Below, piece after piece: positions 52,419 to 60,038 of a DNA stretch of 64,000 nucleotides. Under the pieces are notes generated by a model, which saw nothing but the letters and a program-made list of their open reading frames with translations, was not told the origin of the DNA and searched no databases. The stretch covers positions 2,982,458 through 3,046,457 of the forward strand of contig NC_015152.1 in the NCBI RefSeq assembly GCF_000190435.1. Direction: 5' to 3'. Both the position numbers and the translations under genes were made by a program. The stretch is from Sphaerochaeta globosa str. Buddy (GTDB lineage: Bacteria > Spirochaetota > Spirochaetia > Sphaerochaetales > Sphaerochaetaceae). The number at the start of each line of letters is the position of its first letter. Within the stretch, counting starts at the first letter, position 1.

Positions 52419-52745
52419 TCAGTCGTTCTCGTTCACTGGTTTGTTGTCACGCAATTCCCACACAAAATCCTTAAGCTCTTTGCCAGGACGGAAGATGGCG
52501 ACCCCGTGTGTCTCGACTGCAACAATAGCACCAGTCTTGGGGTTGCGAGCTTTCTCCCTGCCCTTGCGGGTACGAACCTCGAAGGTTCCAAATCCACGGA
52601 GCTCGATGACTTGATCATTCTTCAGACCATCTTTCACTTCTTCGAAGAACTCGTCGATAATCTGATGGATATCGGCTCTATTCAGTCCATGCTTCTCATG
52701 GAGACTCTCAATAATGGCTGCTTTTGTCAATTTTGGTCCTGCCAT
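52419..52745 (-). CDS. HU/IHF-family DNA-binding protein
   Basis: The 108-residue protein has an N-terminal helical dimerisation region (TKAAIIESLHEKHGLNRADI), GFGTFEVRTRKGREKARNPKTG with the DNA-intercalating RNPKTG arm at ~67-72, and an ~15-residue acidic-basic tail longer than standard HU (90). It compacts and bends DNA. AAGGAG lies before the ATG; it is 32 bp upstream of lnt and 74 bp after rpsT. Confidence 0.94.
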   Translation of the reverse strand: MAGPKLTKAAIIESLHEKHGLNRADIHQIIDEFFEEVKDGLKNDQVIELRGFGTFEVRTRKGREKARNPKTGAIVAVETHGVAIFRPGKELKDFVWELRDNKPVNEND

Positions 52746-52819
52746 GGTAACTCCTTAACTCACAGTATTTGCATAAGAACATAAGCCGATACCACTATCG
52801 GCTAGGGAAAACATGGCCG

Positions 52820-53101
52820 TTATGCCTGGATAGCGGCCTGGTTGCTCAATTTGTTGAACCTTGCCTGCAATCTGGACTTTTTGCGGCTGGCAGTGTTCTG
52901 GTGGATAATTCCCTTGCTTGCGGTGGAGTCAAGCAGTTGAAGACTCAGCGCCAGAGCAGAAGCAGCAGTATCCTTGTCATTGGAGACCACAGCGGCTTCA
53001 AACTTCTTAATAGCAGTGCGCATGGTACTCTTTGCTGCACGGTTCCTCATTCTCCTGACGCTGTTCTGTCGCTCTCTTTTCTCAGCAGACCTGTTAATCA
53101 C
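52820..53101 (-). CDS. rpsT: Ribosomal protein bS20
   Basis: The 93-residue basic helical protein has SAEKRERQN, RMRNRAAKSTMRTAIKKFE and the late KGIIHQNTASRKKSRL that binds 16S rRNA. It starts at a GTG (53101) with GGAGG upstream; a weak start codon is also used by E. coli rpsT, where it supports autoregulation. Its leader is about 77 bases. Confidence 0.95.
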   Translation of the reverse strand: MINRSAEKRERQNSVRRMRNRAAKSTMRTAIKKFEAAVVSNDKDTAASALALSLQLLDSTASKGIIHQNTASRKKSRLQARFNKLSNQAAIQA

Positions 53102-53184
53102 GTAAGACCTCCAAACATATTACCTTGAATACGTAGTTATTTAAATGAAATATGAAGTCGGCAACACAGGGCCGACGGTGTAAA

Positions 53185-53213
53185 AACATATCACAGTCTA
53201 TAAAATCGGTCAA
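53185..53213 (-). promoter_or_regulatory. Promoter of rpsT
   Basis: Minus strand: TTGACC at 53208-53213, a 17-bp spacer and TATGTT at 53185-53190. Confidence 0.65.
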
Positions 53214-53227
53214 TACAATGCTTTACT

Positions 53228-54328
53228 TCAATTTGACAAAAATTCATCCGCATACTCCTTCGTTATCTCCCAACGAGCAGATTCCTCGTTAAAAAATACC
53301 GCTGAATGAGGGATTGCCAACATGCGGCCTTCGCTTCCATTGAGTAAAATTCGCTTGGACAGTATGTTGACTTCCGTAACTTTCATCAACTCAAATCCGA
53401 CTTTTAATTTACTTCCTTCCGGGGGATAGTTGCGTTTCTCCTCTACATAGAAGTCAAATTCGTAAGAAAGGCAACACAGAAGTCGACCGCAGGGACCTGA
53501 AATTTTCATTGAATTCAGGGAAAGATTCTGTTCTTTCGCCATTTTGATGGAAACCGGGTTCAATTTGTCGGTCACACTATGGCAGCAGAAATCCCTTCCG
53601 CAGACAGCCAAACCGCCAAGCACGCGACTTTCATCACGCACCCCGATTTGCCGCAGTTCAATGCGGATTCGGAAAACAGAAACCAAATCTTTTACCAACT
53701 CCCGAAAGTCCACTCGTACGTCTGCAGTAAAAAAGAAAATAATTTTCGGTTCACCGATCAAAAAGTGTGCAGTGACCAACTTCATGTCCAGTTTGTGACT
53801 GGCAATCTTTTCGCGGCAAACGCGCATGGCCTCGTCTTCTTTCTCCACCAGTTCCTGATACCGATTCAAATCAGCAGGCGTTGCCAAGCGGTCAATCCAC
53901 AGGGTTTCTCCTGAGAGATCAACTTCCTTGGGCTCGGGATGGGGGTTGCATCCTTTGCAGGAGTCGCAGGGATCTTCATCCGCTTCGCTGCTGTACAGAA
54001 TTTCAATTTCTTCTTCAGGTTCGGCGATTATTGCTTCTTCTTCCTGTTCTTCCTTAGGAAGGCACTCACCGTGCAGGCAAGCACCCTGACACTGGTCGCA
54101 ACCGGGAGTATACTCCTTGCCCAACCTGTCTGCACTTGCCACGATTATCCCCAAATCAAGTCCATACCGCGTAGGGGCCACCACTGACGTACCGGGGTAC
54201 AATACGGAATCCCAGGCACAGATGCTGCTTTCGTTGGAAGAGGGGTTTTTCACCAAATATATATAGGCTCGTGAAGGTCTGGTCCGTTGACCTTGGCCTT
54301 CTGGAGCACGCATTCGTTCTTTTTTCAT
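53228..54328 (-). CDS. PSP1/RicT (YaaT)-like protein with cysteine-rich insertion
   Basis: The 366-residue protein has the PSP1 core in its C-terminal half (GVRDESRVLGGLAVCGRDFC near 250-270, SGPCGRLLCCLSYE near 295). In Bacillus, RicT is part of an Fe-S-containing complex that directs RNase Y. The N-terminal half has an inserted acidic region with seven cysteines at ~77, 80, 84, 89, 121, 124 and 127, split by a poly-Glu stretch; this resembles a metal- or cluster-binding site. The ATG at 54328 has AAGGA upstream; the longer frame to 54391 is less likely. Confidence 0.85.
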   Translation of the reverse strand: MKKERMRAPEGQGQRTRPSRAYIYLVKNPSSNESSICAWDSVLYPGTSVVAPTRYGLDLGIIVASADRLGKEYTPGCDQCQGACLHGECLPKEEQEEEAIIAEPEEEIEILYSSEADEDPCDSCKGCNPHPEPKEVDLSGETLWIDRLATPADLNRYQELVEKEDEAMRVCREKIASHKLDMKLVTAHFLIGEPKIIFFFTADVRVDFRELVKDLVSVFRIRIELRQIGVRDESRVLGGLAVCGRDFCCHSVTDKLNPVSIKMAKEQNLSLNSMKISGPCGRLLCCLSYEFDFYVEEKRNYPPEGSKLKVGFELMKVTEVNILSKRILLNGSEGRMLAIPHSAVFFNEESARWEITKEYADEFLSN

Positions 54329-54353
54329 GCAAATCCTTTGCCAAAAGGGCACT

Positions 54354-54441
54354 AACGTTGTAAAGCTACCACGTGCACAAGAAATTGTCAAACTGTATAT
54401 ACATCTCTATAAGTGATTGACAGTATACGAGTTACAACGTT
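54354..54441. repeat. Perfect 10-bp inverted repeat framing the RicT/TatD divergent promoters
   Basis: AACGTTGTAA (54354-54363) and TTACAACGTT (54432-54441) are exact inverted copies. The left copy touches the -10 of the minus-strand promoter, the right copy overlaps the -35 of the plus-strand promoter. They are candidate operator half-sites for one regulator. Confidence 0.55.
54363..54391 (-). promoter_or_regulatory. Promoter of the RicT-like gene
   Basis: Minus strand: TTGACA at 54386-54391, a 17-bp spacer and TAGCTT at 54363-54368. Confidence 0.6.
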
Positions 54442-54468
54442 GACGACCCTGTTTGGCCATGCTATAGT
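54440..54468 (+). promoter_or_regulatory. Promoter of the tatD-dus operon
   Basis: TTGACG at 54440-54445, a 17-bp spacer and TATAGT at 54463-54468. Confidence 0.7.
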
Positions 54469-54515
54469 TTAGTCATATCTCCCAATATGTTGAGAAGGCA
54501 TCTCAAGGAGTCGGT

Positions 54516-55301
54516 ATGCAACTGTTTGATACGCACGCCCACATCGGGTTGTTGCAGGATGACAAGATGGAACAACTGCTGGCAGTCCAACTTGCAAAAG
54601 TCAAGTCGGTCAAACACGTTGTAAGTATCTGCAATAGCCTGTCTGACTTCGAACGTACGTATGCCAACTTAGAGAGTGCCGATTCCATCTATCATGCGGT
54701 GGGGGTCTCTCCCACCGAGGTCGCCAATCCCGGCAAGGATTGGGAGGAACGGGTAATCGCCCACGCCCAGCAGAAGAAACGCATTGTAGCAATCGGGGAA
54801 ACCGGCTTGGACTACTATCATATGTTCGGCGGTGACAAAACGCTGCAGATTGAGTTGTTGCTCAGGCACCTGGAAATCGCCCGTCACCTCGATCTGCCGG
54901 TGATCATCCACAACCGGAGTGCAGCCGAGGACCTGCTTCCTATTCTTGCTGAGAAACTTCCTCCTAAGGGTGGAATCCTTCACTGTTTCGGCGAAGACTG
55001 GAATTTTGCCAAACAAGCCCTTTCTATGAATTTAATGTTCTCATTTGCAGGTAACCTCACATTCAAAAATAGTAGAAGCCTTCAGGAGGTCGCCATGAGA
55101 CTTCCCTCGGATAGGATTGTCATTGAAAGTGAGGCCCCTTTCATGACTCCCTATCCGTATAAAGGTGAGCGTAATAAAATCCACTATCTGATTGAAACAG
55201 CCAATGTCCTTGCCTCCCTCAGAGAGATCTCTCTTGAAGAGCTTTCTGAAAGCCTTTATGCTAACAGCCTGAAGGCATTTGCACTTCCAAAGGACGTATG
55301 A
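54516..55301 (+). CDS. tatD: TatD-family metal-dependent hydrolase
   Basis: The 261-residue TIM-barrel hydrolase has DTHAHIG (~4-10, two His), GETGLDYYH (~93-101, Glu), VIIHNRSA (~127, His) and ILHCFGED (~152, His). The final metal-ligand Asp of the usual ETDAP motif is Glu here (IESEAPFMTP, ~205). The family has 3'-5' DNase or D-aminoacyl-tRNA-type deacylase activity depending on branch. AAGGAG lies before the ATG. It overlaps the dus gene by four bases. Confidence 0.9.
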   Translation: MQLFDTHAHIGLLQDDKMEQLLAVQLAKVKSVKHVVSICNSLSDFERTYANLESADSIYHAVGVSPTEVANPGKDWEERVIAHAQQKKRIVAIGETGLDYYHMFGGDKTLQIELLLRHLEIARHLDLPVIIHNRSAAEDLLPILAEKLPPKGGILHCFGEDWNFAKQALSMNLMFSFAGNLTFKNSRSLQEVAMRLPSDRIVIESEAPFMTPYPYKGERNKIHYLIETANVLASLREISLEELSESLYANSLKAFALPKDV

Positions 55302-56296
55302 ACGAACAGCAACTTTATCACCCTGTCCAGATAGGTGCGGTACACACAACGGGAAATCTCTTTCTTGCACCGCTTGCCGGCTATACGGACATTCCATTCA
55401 GAACGCTCTGCATCGAACATGGAGCCGATTTCACTTTCACCGAGATGGTCAGCGCAGAAGGGCTCTCCCGTGAGGGTGAAAAAACCATGGAACTGATGTA
55501 CCGTGCCCCAAATGAGAAGCAATATGCAATCCAGCTCTTCATGAGCAATACCGATTCGCTGAAGCAAGCACTTGAGCAATTGCTACCTTTCCATCCCGAA
55601 GTCATCGATATCAACTGCGGATGTCCAGTCCCCAAGGTTACCAAAACAGGGGCAGGTTCTGCGATGATGAAAACGCCATCGCTGATCACCGATGTGGTGA
55701 GAACCATTACCGCTGAGGTCGATATCCCGGTTTCGGTCAAGTTCCGTACCGGGTGGGATGCACAAAGTGAAAACTTTCTTGAGTTCGCCCAAGCTGCCTT
55801 GGATGGTGGAGCATCGGCACTCACCCTGCATGCCCGTACGCGAAGCCAAGGCTATGCCCCGTTTGCAGACTGGTCCAAGCTGAGGGCTCTCAAGCAATAC
55901 TGCCTTACGCATGGATATACTGTTCCCGTCTTTGGTTCTGGAGATCTCTTCATTGCCGAGGATGCCATACGCATGCTGCAGGAAACTGGAATCGATGCTG
56001 TCATGTTCGCACGCGGCGCTATTGGAAACCCCTTCATTTTTTCTCAGGCTAAAGCTCTTCTTGAAGGCAGGGAAAAGCCGGAGATAACAAAGCTAATGCG
56101 TGTAGAAGCCATTATCCGACATTTGGATTTGATGATCGAAACCTTCGGGGAGAAAACCGCCTGCACCTTAATGCGCAAGCACACCTGTTCCTACCTCAAG
56201 GGAATAGCCAATACGTCACCGATAAAACAGGCTGTTGTGCAGGCTGTAAAGCGTGAGCATTACCTCGACGCTCTCAGCCCACTTGTTGACCTGTGA
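55298..56296 (+). CDS. dus: tRNA-dihydrouridine synthase (DusB-like)
   Basis: The 332-residue FMN-dependent TIM barrel reduces uridines in the tRNA D-loop. It has LAPLAGYTDIPFR (~24-36), the catalytic Cys in INCGCPVPKVTKTGAG (~102-117), VKFRTGWD, LHARTRSQGYAPFADW (~176-191) and GSGDLF, then FARGAIGNPFIF. It is co-translated with tatD. In many bacteria dusB precedes fis; here purD follows instead. Confidence 0.94.
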   Translation: MNEQQLYHPVQIGAVHTTGNLFLAPLAGYTDIPFRTLCIEHGADFTFTEMVSAEGLSREGEKTMELMYRAPNEKQYAIQLFMSNTDSLKQALEQLLPFHPEVIDINCGCPVPKVTKTGAGSAMMKTPSLITDVVRTITAEVDIPVSVKFRTGWDAQSENFLEFAQAALDGGASALTLHARTRSQGYAPFADWSKLRALKQYCLTHGYTVPVFGSGDLFIAEDAIRMLQETGIDAVMFARGAIGNPFIFSQAKALLEGREKPEITKLMRVEAIIRHLDLMIETFGEKTACTLMRKHTCSYLKGIANTSPIKQAVVQAVKREHYLDALSPLVDL

Positions 56297-56346
56297 AGCC
56301 GTAAAATGGTACGTTTATGAGAGTAAGCTGAGAGTAAGGAAGTGCA

Positions 56347-57603
56347 ATGAGAGTATTAGTGTTAGGTTCCGGAGCCAAAGACCATGCCATTGCATGGTGG
56401 TTCTCCCAAAGCCGCCTGATCAACGGATTGTTCGTTGCTCCGGGCAATGTGGGGACGCAGTCCATCGCCACCAATCTTGCTATTGATCCCTCAGACCCCA
56501 AGCAGGTCTATGAAGCTTGCAGCACCCATGGGATCGACTTTGTCTTCGTTGGTACTGAAGCCCCCTTGTTCACCGGAGTTATCGATTACCTTAATGAAAG
56601 GGGCATCGACACCTTTGGAGCCCCAAGCCGAGCATTGAAACTTGAGGGTGATCGAAACTTCAGCCGTATGTTTACCGACCGGCACAACATCCCCACCCCC
56701 ACCCATGCTCTCTTCGACGATGAGCAGAAACTTTCTGAATACCTTAAGCGCCATGAGGGTGAGCGATTTGTCGTAAAGAGTAATGCCATTGCACCGAGTC
56801 GTGTCATGATTGACTCCTCGGATTACCACTCCTTGATGGAGTTTTCAAAAAACATCCTTGCAACCAGCCCTATCATATTGGAAGAGCACCTCAACGGCCT
56901 TCCCATTACTGTCACGTTGTTTTTGGACAACAAAGGCTACCTCGCCCTGCCCACCAGCAGCGATTACATGAAAGCTGAAGAGGGAGGTCTTCCTACAGGA
57001 GGTATGGGCTCCATTTGCCCTGTGCCGCTCCAGGAGGAGGTAAGCCAAGCCTTGGTCGATACCATCATCGAGCCCACTCTGTTCGGATTGAAGGCCGAGC
57101 GCATGGCCTACAAGGGTGTATTGACGATCAGCGTCATCATCACCAAGCGTGGTCCGATTCTTGTTGACTACCACGTGCGTTTCAACGATCCGGCAGCCCA
57201 GGCTTTTGTACCCCTGATCAAAACAGACATTGTCGATATTCTCAATGCAATGAAGCACGATACCCTTTCCTCAATCACCCTCGAAGCATCCACCAAGTCC
57301 ACGGTAGCTTTGGTTGTCGCCTCCGAAGGCTATCCGGAGAAGCCAATCATCGGCAAGGACCTGGAGCCAATGCCTGCTTCTTTGATGCTCAACACCTTCG
57401 AAGGAGCCCCTCGCTATTACTTCGGCGGTGTTCAGGAAATTGAAGGTAAATTGGTCACTACCGGTGGCCGTTGTGTCACAGTTGTCGGTGTCGGCTACAA
57501 TATCATGAATGCGAATAAGAATGCCTATAAAGGCGTCAAGCATGTACATTTTGAGGGTGCATGGTTCCGCAAGGATATCGGCGACCGTTTCTTCGAGAAC
57601 TAA
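56347..57603 (+). CDS. purD: Phosphoribosylamine--glycine ligase
   Basis: The 418-residue ATP-grasp enzyme joins phosphoribosylamine and glycine in the second step of purine synthesis. It has VLVLGSGAKDHAIAW at the N terminus (RLGSGGREHA in most homologues), APGNVGT (~34), TGGMGSICPV (~218) and a late DYHVRFNDPAAQ (~276-287; usually EYNVRFGDPE). The last motif is altered (VDYHVRFNDP in place of EYNVRFGDPE), and GREH is KDH, so this is a divergent PurD. AAGGA precedes the ATG. No other pur gene is nearby. Confidence 0.87.
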   Translation: MRVLVLGSGAKDHAIAWWFSQSRLINGLFVAPGNVGTQSIATNLAIDPSDPKQVYEACSTHGIDFVFVGTEAPLFTGVIDYLNERGIDTFGAPSRALKLEGDRNFSRMFTDRHNIPTPTHALFDDEQKLSEYLKRHEGERFVVKSNAIAPSRVMIDSSDYHSLMEFSKNILATSPIILEEHLNGLPITVTLFLDNKGYLALPTSSDYMKAEEGGLPTGGMGSICPVPLQEEVSQALVDTIIEPTLFGLKAERMAYKGVLTISVIITKRGPILVDYHVRFNDPAAQAFVPLIKTDIVDILNAMKHDTLSSITLEASTKSTVALVVASEGYPEKPIIGKDLEPMPASLMLNTFEGAPRYYFGGVQEIEGKLVTTGGRCVTVVGVGYNIMNANKNAYKGVKHVHFEGAWFRKDIGDRFFEN

Positions 57604-57671
57604 CTACAAGCAACATAGCTTTGATTTTTTGTATTCAGCACAGCACATTTTTGATGCGGGGCTGAATTAAT

Positions 57672-57701
57672 TTGCATGCCTTCCACATTTAAGAGTAGAA
57701 T
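57672..57701 (+). promoter_or_regulatory. Promoter of the GGDEF-EAL gene
   Basis: TTGCAT at 57672-57677, an 18-bp spacer and TAGAAT at 57696-57701; leader about 19 bases with a GAGG site. Confidence 0.45.
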
Positions 57702-57726
57702 TGAGCCACAGGAAGTAGAGGACCCA

Positions 57727-59655
57727 ATGGAGTTAATTGTAGCTGAGATTATATCGTTCTTTATTGTAGCTGCCATACTCATCGAACATCGGCGCTCCCA
57801 AAAAGATTCCAAACACCCAAAGCAAGACTCCATAACCTCGGTTGCGTTCTCCTATCTGTTCTATCTCGGTATTTCCATCATCGTCCACCTATCCATGCGG
57901 GGCTACCTTACACTGTTTCCTTGGTTTTCAAGAGTAGCAACCCTTATACACATGCTGGCCATTCCTACCTATATCCTTTTTTGGATGCGTGCCATCGAAC
58001 GCCGTCTCCTTCATCAAAGGACGGCACGCATTCTCGAACGGGTACAGGTCAGCATCCTCACCCTGGCTGCTATTGTCACATTTACCGACCTCGCTTTCAA
58101 CAGACTGTTTATCTTCTCTGATGCCGGAAGATTCATAGAAGGACCCGGCCTGCTGTATATGCACTTACTGAGCAGCTTATTCATTCTTATTCAGGTAATT
58201 TCCTTGTTCTCTCGTTGGCGACAAATACCCAGTTACATCCGCATACTGTTTCTCTTCTCGTCCCTCTTTCTGCTTCTCTCCCTCATCTTCTTTCAGTGGT
58301 TCCGCCAACCGTATCTCTTAGGTCTCAGCAGCACCTTCATGCTGTTGCTCAGTTACCTGGTTTGGCAAAGAAGAGAACTCACCTTGGATTTGTTGACGAG
58401 AATCCCCAACTACACTGCCTACTATGAGCACCTCAAGCATATCGTGCACACCCGTCATGAAACGACGATTCTGATGTTGGATATCGAAAACTTCCGATTG
58501 ATCAACGAACGCTACGGCAATTCCTATGGGGATCGCTTCCTCCAGCTTTTTGCAGCCAAACTCAGCACATTTACTACACTGGGTTCTGTATATCGGCTAT
58601 TCGGCAATCGGTTCGCTCTCATTCTTCCACGCCAAACCCATAATGGCGTAGTGCGAATTGTTCAAGGCATCAGAGCCATCACCAATGAAGGGTTTATCAT
58701 TGAAGACGTGCCTATCGTCTGTCACATCAATATTGCTATTGTCGAGACTCCCCTGAAAACGAATACCTTGGAAGAAATCGCTGACTCACTGGACTTTACC
58801 ATGGTCAAGATCAAGGAGAGGCGAAGGGTTTCGGTAATCATTTTCAACCAGAAACTGATCCCCTTGCGCCAGAGAAAACTCGATATTCTCTCGGTCCTCA
58901 GAAAAGCAGTGAGGGATGAGTCGATGGTGAAGGTCCATTATCAGCCAATCATCGATATGCAGGACCACCATATTATCGCTGCTGAAGCGTTGATGCGCAT
59001 CGAGGACGAGCGTCTTGGAATGATTTCTCCCGGAGAGTTCATTCCCGCCGCAGAGATGGCAGGCCTCATTTCTCCACTGACAGAGATTATCATACGAAAG
59101 GTCTGCACACTGTTGAAAACTCATGAGCAGCAGACATCCCATCTATCTCACATTTCCATCAACATCTCTGCTGATGACTTGAACTCTTCAGAATTTGCCC
59201 ATCGGATTCTCGACGTCATCGAGCAGACCCGGGTGGATGCAAGAAAACTTAGTTTTGAGGTAACGGAGTCAGTGCTTCTCAGCCCCTCTGATTCCGTACA
59301 AAAGAATTGGAATGCCTTTTCTGAACGAGGAATACATTTTCTCCTCGATGATTTCGGTACCGGGTATTCCAATTTGGAGACGCTGGTAAGCAAGCCGTTC
59401 GACTTCGTCAAGCTTGACAGAAGCGTGGTTTCGAACGCAACCAACAACTATGAACTACTCGTCCTTATTGCCGGAATGCTGAAATATCTTGGTAAAAGCA
59501 TGGTCGCCGAAGGAGTGGAGACGGAAGAACAGCTGCAAATGGTGAAGGGACAGGGGATTCAATTCGTACAGGGATACTACTTCTCCAAGCCGGTACCGGA
59601 AGCCCAACTTTTGGCATGGCTGTCAGGTAATTTGAGAATCAATCCCAAAGTCTGA
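57727..59655 (+). CDS. Membrane GGDEF-EAL protein, probable c-di-GMP phosphodiesterase
   Basis: The 642-residue protein has about seven N-terminal helices (to ~residue 220), a GGDEF domain whose signature is degraded (RLFGNRFALI where GGDEF should be), and an EAL domain at ~390-630. The EAL domain keeps all catalytic motifs: AAEALMRIE, NISADDLNS, FEVTESVLL, DDFGTGYSNLE, FDFVKLDRS, AEGVETEEQL and QGYYFSKP. I infer an active phosphodiesterase with a sensory or GTP-binding pseudo-GGDEF, opposing the two cyclases in this window. The ATG at 57727 follows GAGG. Confidence 0.92.
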   Translation: MELIVAEIISFFIVAAILIEHRRSQKDSKHPKQDSITSVAFSYLFYLGISIIVHLSMRGYLTLFPWFSRVATLIHMLAIPTYILFWMRAIERRLLHQRTARILERVQVSILTLAAIVTFTDLAFNRLFIFSDAGRFIEGPGLLYMHLLSSLFILIQVISLFSRWRQIPSYIRILFLFSSLFLLLSLIFFQWFRQPYLLGLSSTFMLLLSYLVWQRRELTLDLLTRIPNYTAYYEHLKHIVHTRHETTILMLDIENFRLINERYGNSYGDRFLQLFAAKLSTFTTLGSVYRLFGNRFALILPRQTHNGVVRIVQGIRAITNEGFIIEDVPIVCHINIAIVETPLKTNTLEEIADSLDFTMVKIKERRRVSVIIFNQKLIPLRQRKLDILSVLRKAVRDESMVKVHYQPIIDMQDHHIIAAEALMRIEDERLGMISPGEFIPAAEMAGLISPLTEIIIRKVCTLLKTHEQQTSHLSHISINISADDLNSSEFAHRILDVIEQTRVDARKLSFEVTESVLLSPSDSVQKNWNAFSERGIHFLLDDFGTGYSNLETLVSKPFDFVKLDRSVVSNATNNYELLVLIAGMLKYLGKSMVAEGVETEEQLQMVKGQGIQFVQGYYFSKPVPEAQLLAWLSGNLRINPKV

Positions 59656-59849
59656 AGAAATGAGGCTCCGTACCCCTACGAAGCCTCATTGCCGACCATC
59701 CACCTTCTCTCAAGACAGGCGGCCACCTCCCCAGGCAGCCGCCAACTGTTCGATCCCCCCACGCAAAGGGAACGGTCTGAAGAAATCGTCTCAGAACTCT
59801 CCCAGAAAGAACAATGTCTAGAAGGAAACACAAAACAGAGTCTTTCTGT
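59650..59849 (-). ncRNA. Candidate structured non-coding RNA
   Basis: On the minus strand, TTGACG (59880-59885)-18-TAGGAT (59856-59861) predicts a start near 59849. The RNA could form an ACAGA/TCTGT hairpin, a closing stem (59816-59825 with 59703-59716) enclosing hairpins including GGCGGC/GCCGCC (59718-59743), and ends in a strong stem at 59659-59690 followed by TTTCTT. A 72-codon frame on this strand has no protein-like composition. It could instead be the 3' region of the barrel-protein mRNA. It does not match 6S, SRP or RNase P motifs that I can recall. Confidence 0.35.
59656..59690 (-). terminator. Terminator hairpin at the GGDEF-EAL/barrel convergence
   Basis: AATGAGGCT (59659-59667) pairs with AGCCTCATT (59682-59690), with an inner CGTA/TACG stem and a CCCC loop. 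On the minus strand TTTCTT follows; on the plus strand no T-run follows. Confidence 0.7.
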
Positions 59850-59885
59850 ACCTTCATCCTATCCTCAGTTACCCTCTGCCGTCAA

Positions 59886-60038
59886 TCAATACCGTATCTG
59901 AGGCACTCATAATTCTCGCAGTGTACTATGGATTTTCAGAAACAAAGGGGATCATGGGACGTTCCAGAATCCCGATTATTCTTGCTATACCATTCCTTTA
60001 TATACATATACTTGCCGATTATCTATACATATTCTCCT
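59886..60038. other. AT-rich spacer without a gene
   Basis: This stretch between the candidate RNA promoter and the barrel-protein stop has two TATGTATA copies on the minus strand at about 60005-60030. I see no coding frame, RNA motif or repeat family in it. Confidence 0.5.

Noticed and set aside
59735-59760. GTTCGATCCCCCC resembling a tRNA T-arm on the plus strand
   Set aside because: There is no matching GGGGG 5' arm, anticodon arm or acceptor stem around it.
59639-59857. A 72-codon minus-strand frame with a Shine-Dalgarno-like sequence
   Set aside because: Composition is Trp/Arg/Gly-rich without domain character, and it spans the terminator and RNA stems; treated as a candidate RNA instead.
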